Positions 9,253 to 19,450 of a stretch of DNA of 64,000 nucleotides are shown here, piece after piece (positions within the stretch are counted from its first letter, which is position 1; each line of letters starts with the position of its first letter). The position numbers and the translations under genes are program-made. Location of the stretch: contig NKIY01000004.1 of the NCBI GenBank assembly GCA_002256345.1, positions 79,876 to 143,875 on the forward strand. Direction: 5' to 3'. The stretch is from Bradyrhizobiaceae bacterium PARB1. GTDB taxonomy: Bacteria; Pseudomonadota; Alphaproteobacteria; Rhizobiales; Xanthobacteraceae. Below the pieces are notes generated by a model. The model was given only the letters and a program-made list of their open reading frames with translations. It made no database searches and was not told the DNA's origin.

Positions 9253-9915
9253 TTACTGAACGAAACCGCCGCCCAGATTGCCGAGATTGAAGCGGTAGTT
9301 CAGACCGGCCTTGATGCTGTGCTGGTCGTTCTTGAAATTACCGAAGCCACCAGCCGGCGTAACGAAGTTGACGGTGCCGAAGTCGTAATACTGATACTCG
9401 ATCTTGCCCGACCAGTTCTGGGTGAACAGGTATTCGAGACCGCCACCGACGGTGTAACCGTCGCGACCACCGTCGCCACCGAAACCGTTGCTGAAGCGGG
9501 TATCAGCCCAGGCATAACCGCCCTTGGCGTACAGCAGGGTCGGACCCCAGGTGTAGCCGAGACGGCCGGTCACCGAACCGAGGCCACGATTGTCAATGTT
9601 ACTGTTGGTCGCGAGGAAGCTGTAGCTGGCTTCCAGACCGAGCACCCAGTTCGGCGCGAACTGCATGTCGTAACCGCCCTGCACACCGCCAAGGAACGTG
9701 CCGTCACGGCTGCCAGCGAGCACATTGTCCTCACCTGGGAAACCGCCACCGATGTGACCGCCGATGTAGAAACCGGTCCAGTTATAGATCGGCGTGACGG
9801 GAGCCTGATAGGCCGGCGCCTTGGTGTACGGACGAGCTGCCAGATCGGCTGCAGACGCGGGAGCAGCCAAGGCGACCATGGCAACGGCTGCGGTCGAAAG
9901 CAGATACTTCTTCAT
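9253..9915 (-). CDS. Outer membrane beta-barrel protein (Omp25/Omp31-like)
   Basis: MKKYLLSTAAVAMVALAAPASAADLAARPYTKAPAYQAPVTPIYNWTGFYIGGHIGGGF... ending GLNYRFN. Confidence 0.9.
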   Translation of the reverse strand: MKKYLLSTAAVAMVALAAPASAADLAARPYTKAPAYQAPVTPIYNWTGFYIGGHIGGGFPGEDNVLAGSRDGTFLGGVQGGYDMQFAPNWVLGLEASYSFLATNSNIDNRGLGSVTGRLGYTWGPTLLYAKGGYAWADTRFSNGFGGDGGRDGYTVGGGLEYLFTQNWSGKIEYQYYDFGTVNFVTPAGGFGNFKNDQHSIKAGLNYRFNLGNLGGGFVQ

Positions 9916-10205
9916 AGATATTCCTCTCAATCCCAAACTGGATTGATCCGAACCTAGACGATTGCGCGGCGAATGCTGTCACAACCGTGCAACAACGCTT
10001 CAAACGAGTATGGCAGGTTTTGCCGCATTGTCGCGCTTCTGACACATGCGCGCCGCATTCCCGCATAGCAAGGTATCTCTGTGCCAGGAAACATGCATAA
10101 CGATGGGTAAACTTCAACCTGCGCAGCACGGTGCCGAGATGTGCTACTGCTATCGCAGCGGCACAATGACGCCGCCAAAAAGGATACGAGGAAATGAACT
10201 AGGCG

Positions 10206-11750
10206 ATGGCCAACCCGACGGCAGCTGACGCATATGCGCCGCGTACCATCAAACTCAATGCGCACGACAATGTCGCGATCGTGGTGAATGATTTCGGATT
10301 GCCTGCGGGAACCCGGCTCGCCGACGGCATCACGCTGCGTCAATTCGTGCCGCAGGGCCACAAGCTCGCTCTTGTCGAAATCGCGAAGGATCAGCCTATC
10401 ATCCGCTACGGCGAGATCATCGGCTATGCGATCGATGCGATTGCTGCCGGCGACTGGGTCGAAGAAGCGCGCATCCATATGCCAGACGCGCCAGAACTCG
10501 ATCGCCTCGATATCGCAACCGCCATTCCAGCGCCGCAGGAGCCATTGACCGGCTACACGTTCGAAGGCTTTCGCAATCCCGATGGCTCGGTCGGCGTGAA
10601 GAACATTCTCGCCATCAGCACGTCGGTGCAATGCGTCGCCGGCACGCTCGAATTCGCGATCAGGAAGATCAAGACCGAGCTCCTGCCGCGCTATCCCAAT
10701 GTCGATGACGTCGTTGCCGTCACTCATGGCTATGGCTGCGGCGTCGCCATCAATGCGCCGGACGCCTATATCCCGATCCGCACGCTGCAGAACATTGCGA
10801 AGAATCCGAATTTCGGCGGCGAAGTGATGGTGGTGGGCCTCGGCTGCGAGAAGCTCGCGCCCGAGCGACTGCTGCCGACCAACGATCCCGCCAGCATGAT
10901 GCGCCTGCAGGACGAGAGCAATCAAAGCTTCGGCGACATGGTGGACACCATTGTCACCATGGCCGATGCACGCCTCAAAATTCTGAACCAGCGCAAGCGC
11001 GAGACAGTGCCTGCCTCCGAACTCGTGATCGGCCTGCAATGCGGCGGCAGCGATGCCTTCTCCGGCGTCACCGCCAACCCCGCGCTCGGCTTCGCCAGCG
11101 ATCTCCTGGTGCGCGCCGGCGCCACGGTGATGTTCTCCGAAGTCACCGAAGTCCGCGATGCCATCGAACTGCTCACGCGACGCGCCGCGAATGAGGATGT
11201 CGGCCGCGCTCTGGTGCGCGAGATGGATTGGTACGATTCATATTTGGCCCGCGGCGGTGCTGACCGCAGCGCCAATACCACGCCAGGTAACAAGAAAGGC
11301 GGCCTCGCCAATATTGTCGAGAAGTCGCTCGGCTCTATCGTGAAATCCGGATCGTCGGCGATATCAGGCGTGATTGGCCCTGGCGAGCGGGCTACGACGA
11401 AAGGCCTGCTGTTCGCGGCAACACCGGCGAGCGACTTCATCTGCGGCACGCTGCAATTCGCCGCCGGCATGCAGATGCAGATATTCACCACCGGCCGCGG
11501 TACGCCTTATGGCCTCGCGCAAGCACCGGTGATCAAGGTCTCGACGCGCACCGAGCTTGCCAAGCGCTGGCCCGACTTGATCGATTTCGACGCCGGCCGC
11601 ATTGCTTCAGGCGAGATGACAATCGAACAGGCCGGCTGGGAGCTGTTCCAGCTGATCCTCGATATCGCCAGCGGCCGCAAGCAGGTATGGGCGGATAAAT
11701 GGGGCCTGCATAACGATCTTGTGCTGTTCAATCCCGCGCCGGTGACGTGA
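10206..11750 (+). CDS. UxaA family hydrolase (altronate/galactarate dehydratase)
   Basis: [13 protein letters not shown]...; [56 protein letters not shown]. Confidence 0.88.
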   Translation: MANPTAADAYAPRTIKLNAHDNVAIVVNDFGLPAGTRLADGITLRQFVPQGHKLALVEIAKDQPIIRYGEIIGYAIDAIAAGDWVEEARIHMPDAPELDRLDIATAIPAPQEPLTGYTFEGFRNPDGSVGVKNILAISTSVQCVAGTLEFAIRKIKTELLPRYPNVDDVVAVTHGYGCGVAINAPDAYIPIRTLQNIAKNPNFGGEVMVVGLGCEKLAPERLLPTNDPASMMRLQDESNQSFGDMVDTIVTMADARLKILNQRKRETVPASELVIGLQCGGSDAFSGVTANPALGFASDLLVRAGATVMFSEVTEVRDAIELLTRRAANEDVGRALVREMDWYDSYLARGGADRSANTTPGNKKGGLANIVEKSLGSIVKSGSSAISGVIGPGERATTKGLLFAATPASDFICGTLQFAAGMQMQIFTTGRGTPYGLAQAPVIKVSTRTELAKRWPDLIDFDAGRIASGEMTIEQAGWELFQLILDIASGRKQVWADKWGLHNDLVLFNPAPVT

Positions 11751-11754
11751 GGCG

Positions 11755-11848
11755 TTCGTAGCCCGGATGGAGCGTAGCGCAATCCGGGAGACGGCGTTTT
11801 AACACGCTCGACATCCCCGCATTACGCTCCGCTCCATGCGGGCTACAA
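11755..11848. repeat. Compound palindromic intergenic repeat
   Basis: gtagcccggatggagcgtagcgcaatccggg ... cccgcattacgctccgctccatgcgggctac, mirror-oriented halves. Confidence 0.65.
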
Positions 11849-11849
11849 A

Positions 11850-13187
11850 CTACTGCAGCGCCGCGGCCTTTGCGCCTGAGGCCGTCACGCGCCAGATTAC
11901 GTTGCCGACATCATCGGCCACCAGCAGCGCGCCCTTGTTGTCGAGTCGTACGCCGACCGGTCGCCCCTGCGCTTCGCCCTTCTCATTCAGGAAGCCTGTC
12001 AGCACATCCTGTGGCTTGCCCGACGGCTTGCCATCGGTGAACGGCACGAAGATCACCTTGTAACCGCTCTGCGGCTTGCGATTCCATGAACCGTGCTGTC
12101 CGATAAAGGCGCCGTTCTTCATGGAAGCGGGAAAGCCTTCGCCCGTATTGAAGGCCAAACCGAGCGACGCCGTATGCGCGCCGAGCGCATAGTCCGGCAC
12201 GATCGCCTTGGCGACGAGTTCCGGCTTCTGCGGCTGCACGCGGACATCCACGTGCTGGCCGTAATAGCTGTAAGGCCAGCCATAGAATCCACCATCCTTC
12301 ACCGAAGTCATGTAGTCCGGCACGAGATCGCTGCCGATCTCGTCGCGCTCGTTGACGACGACCCATAGAGCGCCGCTCTGTGGATTCCAGGCCGGTCCGT
12401 TGGGATTGCGCAGGCCGGACGCGAACACGCGCGAGGTGCCGTTGACGCGGTCGATCTCGAGGATAGCGGCGCGGTTCTTCTCGATATCCATGCCGTTCTC
12501 ACCGACATTGCTGTTTGAGCCGACGGTCGCATAGAGCTTGCTGCCATCGGCGCTGGCGGTGAGATCCTTGGTCCAGTGATGATTGAGGCCGGCCGGCAGA
12601 TCGACGACCTTGGTCGCTGCTGCCGTGATCCTCGTGTCGCCTTCAGTATACGGGAAGGCCACCACCGCATCAGCATTGGCGACATAGAAACGATCGCCGA
12701 CAAGGACCATGCCGAATGGCGAATTCAATCCTTCGAGAAACGGCGCCTTCATCTCGGCGACGCCGTCACCATCGGCATCGCGCAGCAGCGTAATGCGGTT
12801 GGCGGAGGGCGCTCGCGCGCCAGCATAGCCCATCACCTTGGTCATGACCCAGCCACGAATGCTGAAGCCGCTATCCGGCTTGGGCGGCGCATTGCTCTCG
12901 GCCACCAGCACATCGCCATTGGGCAATGTGTAAACCGTACGCGGATGATCGAGGCCGCTGGCGAAGGCGGTGACGACCATGCCCTCCGCCGCTTTCGGCT
13001 TGGCGCCATCCTGCCAGCCCACCGCCTTGGAGACATTCACCGTCGGCAGCAGCGTCTTGTTCGGCTCGACAAGCTTTGGCGTCGGCCCGAAATCCTCGCC
13101 CGAGGCGATCGTTGACTGCTCGTTACATCCCGCCAGTGGCAGCGCCGCGATGAGAAGAACGGTGGAGAGCAGGAATTTTTGGCGCAT
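11850..13187 (-). CDS. PQQ-dependent sugar dehydrogenase / L-sorbosone dehydrogenase-like lipoprotein
   Basis: Lipobox [34 protein letters not shown] beta-propeller repeats. Confidence 0.87.
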   Translation of the reverse strand: MRQKFLLSTVLLIAALPLAGCNEQSTIASGEDFGPTPKLVEPNKTLLPTVNVSKAVGWQDGAKPKAAEGMVVTAFASGLDHPRTVYTLPNGDVLVAESNAPPKPDSGFSIRGWVMTKVMGYAGARAPSANRITLLRDADGDGVAEMKAPFLEGLNSPFGMVLVGDRFYVANADAVVAFPYTEGDTRITAAATKVVDLPAGLNHHWTKDLTASADGSKLYATVGSNSNVGENGMDIEKNRAAILEIDRVNGTSRVFASGLRNPNGPAWNPQSGALWVVVNERDEIGSDLVPDYMTSVKDGGFYGWPYSYYGQHVDVRVQPQKPELVAKAIVPDYALGAHTASLGLAFNTGEGFPASMKNGAFIGQHGSWNRKPQSGYKVIFVPFTDGKPSGKPQDVLTGFLNEKGEAQGRPVGVRLDNKGALLVADDVGNVIWRVTASGAKAAALQ

Positions 13188-13309
13188 GGAATTTCCTTAC
13201 GATGACGGAACTCAATGCGCCCAATGCAGAAGCGTTCGATCTCCCTGCATGAATTTCATGTGAAGCGGCGCGAAGTCGCAGCTATGGTCGCCATCAACAA
13301 TCATAAGGG

Positions 13310-14362
13310 ATGGAAGCGATGACCGCAGCAAATGACGAAGCTACCTGCAAGCGCTGGCGTGGCGTCGCCGATCTCTATCACGGCACTTTCACAGGCCTGA
13401 TCCTCACCGCCGTCACGCGCCGCGGCACTGCCGATGCGACGGAATTCATGTTTCGCATCTTCCGCCGTCAGCAACAGGAGCGTTTCATCGCCGGACTGGA
13501 CAAGCTGGGATTGTCGCATCTGCCGCCGGCAGTCGCAGCCGCTCAGTATCATTATCTCTCCAACTGGATCGGCGGCGTCTCGGTCGAGTATATGCATGAG
13601 AGCGATCGCAAGGCATGGATCCGCTATCCGCCGCCGCGCTGGATCTGGCGTGGCACGGCGATCTGCGGCATTCCCGGCGAGGTCTCGCGCGCGATGCTGC
13701 GCGGCTGGCACGCCAATAACGGCGTCGCGCTCGGCAATCTCAAGCTTGGCTTCGTCTGCACCAAACAGAGCGTCGATGGGCAGGACGGCCTCGAGGGTTA
13801 TTACTGCGAATACGATCACGAGCTCGACGTGGATCAGCGCCTTGTCTTCGCACGACATCTCGAAGCGCCGCCATTCGATCCGGCCAAGGCGCCTGCACTG
13901 CCGGTCGATAGCTGGCCTAGGCCACGGCTGGAGAAGGCCTACCGCAACTACGCCATGGAATATGTGCGCACCGCCGCGCCGGTCGCCGTGCAATTGTTCG
14001 GCCCTCATGATGCCGGCTATCTGCTGCGCCTCACCGGCAAACTGATCGGCATGCAATATTACGACGAGGTCGCAGCAAGTTTCGGCATGACCCGCGGCGA
14101 TGCCACGACCTTCGCGAACTTCTTCGCAGCCTTGCTCGCCGCGCAGGACGACGAATTCGCCGTCGATAAATCCGCGGGCGCCGTCCGCATCCAGCAAAGG
14201 ACATGGAAACTGATGGACGGCGTCGCCGATGCGCATCCCGCCTGCGCGGACGTGTTGCTCGGCCTGGTCGAAGGCCTCGCCGCCGGCTGTGGACGCAACA
14301 TTCCCATCACCATGACCGCAGAGCGGAACGGTGCGCGGCCATTCACTTGGACGATTGGTTGA
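13310..14362 (+). CDS. Conserved hypothetical protein (350 aa)
   Basis: Long ORF with coding-like composition; family not recognised from sequence alone. Confidence 0.7.
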   Translation: MEAMTAANDEATCKRWRGVADLYHGTFTGLILTAVTRRGTADATEFMFRIFRRQQQERFIAGLDKLGLSHLPPAVAAAQYHYLSNWIGGVSVEYMHESDRKAWIRYPPPRWIWRGTAICGIPGEVSRAMLRGWHANNGVALGNLKLGFVCTKQSVDGQDGLEGYYCEYDHELDVDQRLVFARHLEAPPFDPAKAPALPVDSWPRPRLEKAYRNYAMEYVRTAAPVAVQLFGPHDAGYLLRLTGKLIGMQYYDEVAASFGMTRGDATTFANFFAALLAAQDDEFAVDKSAGAVRIQQRTWKLMDGVADAHPACADVLLGLVEGLAAGCGRNIPITMTAERNGARPFTWTIG

Positions 14363-14485
14363 ACGACCTCATATTGCAGTGCAATTCGAACAGCGCCCAT
14401 GCACCGGGCGCGTATGGCGCTCGCTGCGAACGATGCTAGGAAAGACTGTGTCCGGCATCCAAGATCGGACCGTCAGGGAGACTGC

Positions 14486-15931
14486 ATGTCCGAGGTCGCG
14501 CTCGCCGAACGCCCACTGGTCGATGGCGAGAAACAGCCGCTTCCCGAACTGACCGCTCCCGCCCGCAATCCGCTGCTCGATCACGCGATCCTGCCGACCC
14601 TGCTGCGCCTCGCCTGGCCGAATGTCGTCGCGCTTTCGGCCGGCACCGTCGTGGTCATCTTCGAGACCACTTATATCGGCCGACTTGGCACCGAGGCGCT
14701 GGCCGCGATGGCGCTGGTGTTTCCCTTCGTGATGCTGACCATGACCATGTCCGGCGGCGCCATGGGCGGCGGTGTATCCTCGGCCATTGCGCGCGCGCTC
14801 GGCGCCGGCGACCGCGAGCGCGCCGATACGCTGGCAGGACATGCACTCCTGATCGCTATCTGCTTCGGCCTCACTTTCACGGTTGCGATGCTGACGTTCG
14901 GCGCCACGCTACTGCAACTGCTCGGGGGCCGCGGCAATGTGCTGAACCAGGCTCTCGCCTACATCACCATCTTCTTCGCCGGCGGCGTCATTCCCTGGCT
15001 GATGAACACTTTTGCAGCGATCCTGCGCGGCACCGGCAATATGAAAGTGCCTTCCGCCATGCAGACCACATCGGCGGGACTACAGATCGTGCTCGGCGGC
15101 ACGCTCGGCCTCGGCCTCGGTCCAATTCCGCAGTTCGGCATGGCCGGCGTCGCAGCGGGCACGCTGACCGCCTTTGCCTTCGGCGCGAGCGTGATGGGCT
15201 GGTATGTGTTTTCCGGCCGCGCCCGGGTGCAGCCGATGTTGAAAGGCTTTCGCATTCAGCGTGGCATGTTCTTTGACATCCTCAAGGTCGGCGCCATCGC
15301 ATGTTTCAACCCGCTGCAGGGCGTTCTGACCCTGCTGATCTTCACCCACATGCTGGCGCATTACGGCACCGAGGTGCTGGCCGGCTACGGCATCGGCGCG
15401 CGCCTCGAATTCATGCTGACGACGCTGGCCTTCGCTGTCGGCATTGCATCGGTACCCATCGTCGGCATGTCGATCGGCGCGGGCCGCATCGACCGCGCGC
15501 GGCGCATCGCCTGGACTGGCTGCGCATTGGCTTTCGTCGTTGTCGGCCTGCTTGGCACGCTGCTCGCTATCTTCCCCCATGTCTGGGTCAATCTCTTCAC
15601 CGACGATCCCGGCGTGCGCACGGCGAGCCGCACCTATCTCGCCACCTGCGCACCGATGTATGCCTTTCTCGGCCTCGCGACGGTCTCCTATTTCTCGTCG
15701 CAGGGCGCCGCGAAGGTGCTCGGCCCCGTACTGGCACAAACGGCGCGGCTCGGCTTCGTCTGCATCGGCGGCTGGTATCTGCTCTCGATCGACGCCGCAG
15801 CCACAAGTTTCTTCCAGCTCGCTGCGGCATCCATGGTGCTGCTCGGCGTGCTCTCCGTGCTGAGCGTGCTGCTGACACGATGGGGGCCGAAATCCGGACC
15901 GGTGCCCGAGGTCCGGCCCGTGCTGTCATAG
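14486..15931 (+). CDS. MATE family efflux transporter
   Basis: ILPTLLRLAWPNVVALSAGTVVVIFETTYIGRLGTEALAAMALVFP, 12 TM pattern. Confidence 0.9.
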   Translation: MSEVALAERPLVDGEKQPLPELTAPARNPLLDHAILPTLLRLAWPNVVALSAGTVVVIFETTYIGRLGTEALAAMALVFPFVMLTMTMSGGAMGGGVSSAIARALGAGDRERADTLAGHALLIAICFGLTFTVAMLTFGATLLQLLGGRGNVLNQALAYITIFFAGGVIPWLMNTFAAILRGTGNMKVPSAMQTTSAGLQIVLGGTLGLGLGPIPQFGMAGVAAGTLTAFAFGASVMGWYVFSGRARVQPMLKGFRIQRGMFFDILKVGAIACFNPLQGVLTLLIFTHMLAHYGTEVLAGYGIGARLEFMLTTLAFAVGIASVPIVGMSIGAGRIDRARRIAWTGCALAFVVVGLLGTLLAIFPHVWVNLFTDDPGVRTASRTYLATCAPMYAFLGLATVSYFSSQGAAKVLGPVLAQTARLGFVCIGGWYLLSIDAAATSFFQLAAASMVLLGVLSVLSVLLTRWGPKSGPVPEVRPVLS

Positions 15932-16855
15932 TCAGGTGCGTCTGGCGGCGAACTCCACATCGAGCAGCCACGTTCTGCCATCGTCAGGCGAGGTCTCGCC
16001 GCGCCAGAGAAACGATTGCGTTGTGATATTCGAGAAGCTCCAGCGGATCGGACGCCCTTCACGATCACGGCCGAGCTGCACGATGTCGTTCTCCTCCTTG
16101 CGGCCGATCATAGTGAGGAAATTGGAGATCACCGGATCGCTCCACTGGATCTGCCAAGCATCGATGCGCGGATCATAGACGCGGAGCGTGGTGCCGTAGG
16201 AGAATGCATTCGCTTCAGCGTCACCGTCACGCTGTGCGCCGCGCTTCGGCACAATCCAGACATCTTGAATGGCACGCCCTTCCAGCACCCAGCCGAAATG
16301 CCATTCGCCTTGTCTCCGCCGCTCCTTGCCGTCGGGCATGTAGTGGACGACGTCGAGCTCCCACGCGCCGATGAGCCAGCCATAAAGATCCATGTGGGCG
16401 CCGCGATCAGCCGCGGGACCGCTCGCGCTCAGCGCATCACGGAAGGAACGCGAAGGACACGGATTGTCCTTGAAATGATTCGCCATTGCCGCGAGGCCGA
16501 GATCCATCTGCGTGCTGACATAGCCCGCGATCTCGTTGGGCAGCAGATCCGCTGACCATTCCAGCCGGCAACGATCCGATCCGTCGGCCACGACCAGCAC
16601 CGAAGCGCTATGCTGGGTGATGCGTTCGTTACTGATAGCATAGACGAGCCGACGCCGCGCATGATCGCAATCGACCAGCGTCTCTCGCGCCGCCGTGCCA
16701 TTGCCGAATGTGACGATGCGCGCATCGCCATCGAGCTGTGTGTTCGTGACGAAACCCGGCACCAGTCGCGTATGCAGCGCGCCAAAATCCGCCACCGCTG
16801 CCCAGACCTCGCCAACCGGCGCGTCGAGTGAGACCGTCTTGTAGATAGAAGCCAT
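15932..16855 (-). CDS. SRPBCC-family polyketide cyclase-like domain fused to a C-terminal lipocalin/DUF1579-like domain
   Basis: N-term MASIYKTVSLDAPVGEVWAAVADFGALHTRLVPGFV; C-term GWLIGAWELDVVHYMPDGKERRRQGEWHFGWVLEGRAIQDVWIVP in one frame. Confidence 0.75.
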   Translation of the reverse strand: MASIYKTVSLDAPVGEVWAAVADFGALHTRLVPGFVTNTQLDGDARIVTFGNGTAARETLVDCDHARRRLVYAISNERITQHSASVLVVADGSDRCRLEWSADLLPNEIAGYVSTQMDLGLAAMANHFKDNPCPSRSFRDALSASGPAADRGAHMDLYGWLIGAWELDVVHYMPDGKERRRQGEWHFGWVLEGRAIQDVWIVPKRGAQRDGDAEANAFSYGTTLRVYDPRIDAWQIQWSDPVISNFLTMIGRKEENDIVQLGRDREGRPIRWSFSNITTQSFLWRGETSPDDGRTWLLDVEFAARRT

Positions 16856-16888
16856 GCCCGTCTCCTTGAAAGAGCCGAACCGGACCTA

Positions 16889-17731
16889 TCAATGCAACGC
16901 CAGCCGTTCTTGGAGAATCTTGCGGCTGCCCTTCGATGCCTGCCGGAATGCGCGCGGCGATGCGCCCGCGGCGCGATGGAAGCTGCGCACGAAATTGGAG
17001 AGATCGCCGAAGCCGACATCGAAGGCGATATCGGTGATGGGATTTTCGCTTTCAGCCAGCAGCCGAGCTGCATGGCGCAGCCGCGAGCGCACCAGATATT
17101 GATGCGGCGTCACGCCGAGTGCATCGCGGAACATGCGCAGGAAATGGAACGGGCTGACGCCAGCCTGCTTCGCCGCACCGTCGAGATCGATCGACTCCGC
17201 CGAATGCACCGCGATCCACATGGCGGTTTCCACGGCACGGCGCCGATCACGTGCGCCGATCGTCGCCTGCCTTCGTGCCTTGCCGGAAACCACATTGACA
17301 AGCCGTGCGGCAAAAGCCTGGCCAATCTCGTCAAAGCCGAGATCGCTCTGCCCGCTTGCCACTGCCTGCGCCAATTCTCCCAGTGTCATTAGCTCGGCCA
17401 GTGGCGCGGCGCTGCCCTGCCGCCAGACCGAGACGTCATCGCCGATCAGATCGACCACCTCGGGCGTAAATGCAAAGGACAGGCATTCGTCGCCGCCCGC
17501 ATGATGCTCGTGATGGCAGACATATTCTTCACCGGGCGCACCGATCAGAACGGCGCCGGCGACCAGCTCATGTGCTCGCCCGCGACAGCGGCAGCCGAAA
17601 CTGCCCTTGCGCACATAGGAGATGGAGTGGCTGGCATGCTGTTCGGCAAATGGCGCATCATCCGGACCCGCCGCACAGCGATAGTCCGTCACACTGATGC
17701 CGCCGCTTTGGAAAAGCGTTCTCGCTTGCAT
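16889..17731 (-). CDS. AraC family transcriptional regulator
   Basis: C-terminal double [75 protein letters not shown]. Confidence 0.92.
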   Translation of the reverse strand: MQARTLFQSGGISVTDYRCAAGPDDAPFAEQHASHSISYVRKGSFGCRCRGRAHELVAGAVLIGAPGEEYVCHHEHHAGGDECLSFAFTPEVVDLIGDDVSVWRQGSAAPLAELMTLGELAQAVASGQSDLGFDEIGQAFAARLVNVVSGKARRQATIGARDRRRAVETAMWIAVHSAESIDLDGAAKQAGVSPFHFLRMFRDALGVTPHQYLVRSRLRHAARLLAESENPITDIAFDVGFGDLSNFVRSFHRAAGASPRAFRQASKGSRKILQERLALH

Positions 17732-17740
17732 GCACGAAGG

Positions 17741-18343
17741 CTACCCCTGCGGGCGCGGCGGGGCAACCGGGAGCAGCGCATCGAACAGGTTGGTGGCCCG
17801 CCCCGCCAGCGCGCCTTCGATCGACAGCAGTCGCGATTTGGTGACGATTCCCGCATTGCCGGCAAAGCCGGATGTCCGGCCGGCTGCTGCCAGTGCGCGA
17901 TGGCACGGCACGATGATCGCAAACGGATTGCGCGCCACTGCATTGGACACCGCATTGATGGCGCCGCTCACGTAAAGATGGATCGCGATCTCTGCATAGG
18001 TGCGGGTTTCGCCGCGCGGAATCCGGCGGATCGCCTCATAGACCCGGCAGTTGAAATCCGGAATATCATAGGTATCGAGCGCGATATCGGAGAGATCGAC
18101 AGCCTTGCCGTTCAGCAGCGCCACAATGCCATCGATGGCAACTTGCACATCGCCAGGCGGCAGCAATTCGCGCGCATCGGGATACTGCTGCAGCAGGCGC
18201 CGCCGCGTCTCCAACTCCCGCGCTTCCGGCAACTGGACGCCAACGATCCCGGCCTGGCCCCATGCGATACCGCACCGGCCGACCGAGGTGTCGAAGGTCG
18301 TGTATCCCAGCCCTGCCATCCCGGACGCGATGTTAGCAGGCAA
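17741..18343 (-). CDS. ogt: Methylated-DNA--protein-cysteine methyltransferase
   Basis: Active site NPFAIIVPCHRALAAAGRTSGFAG. Confidence 0.92.
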   Translation of the reverse strand: MPANIASGMAGLGYTTFDTSVGRCGIAWGQAGIVGVQLPEARELETRRRLLQQYPDARELLPPGDVQVAIDGIVALLNGKAVDLSDIALDTYDIPDFNCRVYEAIRRIPRGETRTYAEIAIHLYVSGAINAVSNAVARNPFAIIVPCHRALAAAGRTSGFAGNAGIVTKSRLLSIEGALAGRATNLFDALLPVAPPRPQG

Positions 18344-18669
18344 ACGGGTTTCGCCAACCGTAAATTGCAGATGAGTGAATGCTCCATTATCTGGCGCGCA
18401 CTTGATATCGGCGCCCCCCGAACAACGCCTCTAAACAACCCACTCGCCGTCGCACAAGAACCGGCAGCCCGCTGCCATGCACTCGTTCAAAACTCCACCG
18501 AACGGATTTGCCAAGCAACAGGCGACGCTTCATCAAGCTGATCGGTGGCGTAGTGCTCTGTTCCGAAAATAATCCCTCGACTCTCGTAGATTCAACTTGA
18601 TGATGTAACGATATATCGATACATAAATCGCGGCGCCGCATAAGGATGATTGATCCATAGGAGAGCAAA

Positions 18670-19248
18670 ATGATGCCCCAGATTAATGTATCGCCCGCTT
18701 TGTTCACCCAACTCCAGACTATCGCCGAGCCGTTCGTGGATACGCCGGAGAGCGTCATTCAGAAATGTGTAGAGTTCTATCTCTCTAACGCTACGGGCCA
18801 TAGCTCAGTGCCAAAGGCCCCTGATAGCTGCGCACCCGCCAACGCTGGTTACATGACCGTCCACGCCGATTCGCCGCCCGACCTGACCTTCACCCGTCCG
18901 ATGTCGATCGAGCTGGAAGGCAAGAGCTTCGACAAGGGCGCGCTTTACTGGAACCCACTCCTGTTCGAACTGGTCCGCATTGCAGGCTCCAAAGGAGTCA
19001 AAGGCGACAAGCTCAAGGAGATGCTGCTCTGTAACTACGTCGATGGCGAAGCCAACGCGCAACAAGGCTACCGCTTCATCAAGGAGGCTGGCCTATCAGT
19101 GCAGGGCCAGGCGGCCAACCCCGCCTGGAAGACGATTTACCACCTCGTGAAGACCCTAGGCCTGTCCCTGGACGTCGTCTTCATCTGGGAAGACAAGCCG
19201 AAGGCCGCACATCCGGGCAAGACCGCTCGCATGCGGTACGCTCCTTGA
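18670..19248 (+). CDS. Hypothetical protein with RHH/SeqA-N-like N-terminus and uncharacterised C-terminal domain
   Basis: RBS ggagag upstream; INVSPALFTQLQTIAEPFVDTPESVIQKCVEFY then ALYWNPLLFELVRIAG...VQGQAANPAWKTIYHLVKTLGLSLDVVFIWEDKPKAAHPG. Confidence 0.7.
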   Translation: MMPQINVSPALFTQLQTIAEPFVDTPESVIQKCVEFYLSNATGHSSVPKAPDSCAPANAGYMTVHADSPPDLTFTRPMSIELEGKSFDKGALYWNPLLFELVRIAGSKGVKGDKLKEMLLCNYVDGEANAQQGYRFIKEAGLSVQGQAANPAWKTIYHLVKTLGLSLDVVFIWEDKPKAAHPGKTARMRYAP

Positions 19249-19260
19249 CGAAATGGCGGT

Positions 19261-19303
19261 GCTATACCCATCACCACCGGTGCTCCGCCGTGATGGGTAT
19301 AGC
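19261..19303. repeat. 14-bp perfect inverted repeat
   Basis: gctatacccatcac ... gtgatgggtatagc; related sequence at 43385-43465. Confidence 0.7.
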
Positions 19304-19369
19304 TTCGCTCGACCCATCCTGCGATCGAGCCTTGAGAGAGCGTCCATCCTCGGCTAGATCAGAGAGCGT

Positions 19370-19443
19370 GCGGGCGTAGTTCAATGGTAGAACGGCAGCT
19401 TCCCAAGCTGCATACGAGGGTTCGATTCCCTTCGCCCGCTCCA
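19370..19443 (+). tRNA. tRNA-Gly (CCC anticodon)
   Basis: gcgggcgtagttcaatggtagaacggcagcttcccaagctgcatacgagggttcgattcccttcgcccgctcca; full cloverleaf, encoded CCA. Confidence 0.96.
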
Positions 19444-19450
19444 GTCCCCC

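Noticed and set aside
18345-19443. tRNA-Gly as an integration site with a mini-island
   Set aside because: No integrase and no visible direct repeat of the tRNA 3' end (ggttcgattcccttcgcccgctcca) within the neighbouring sequence; kept only as a speculative context note.
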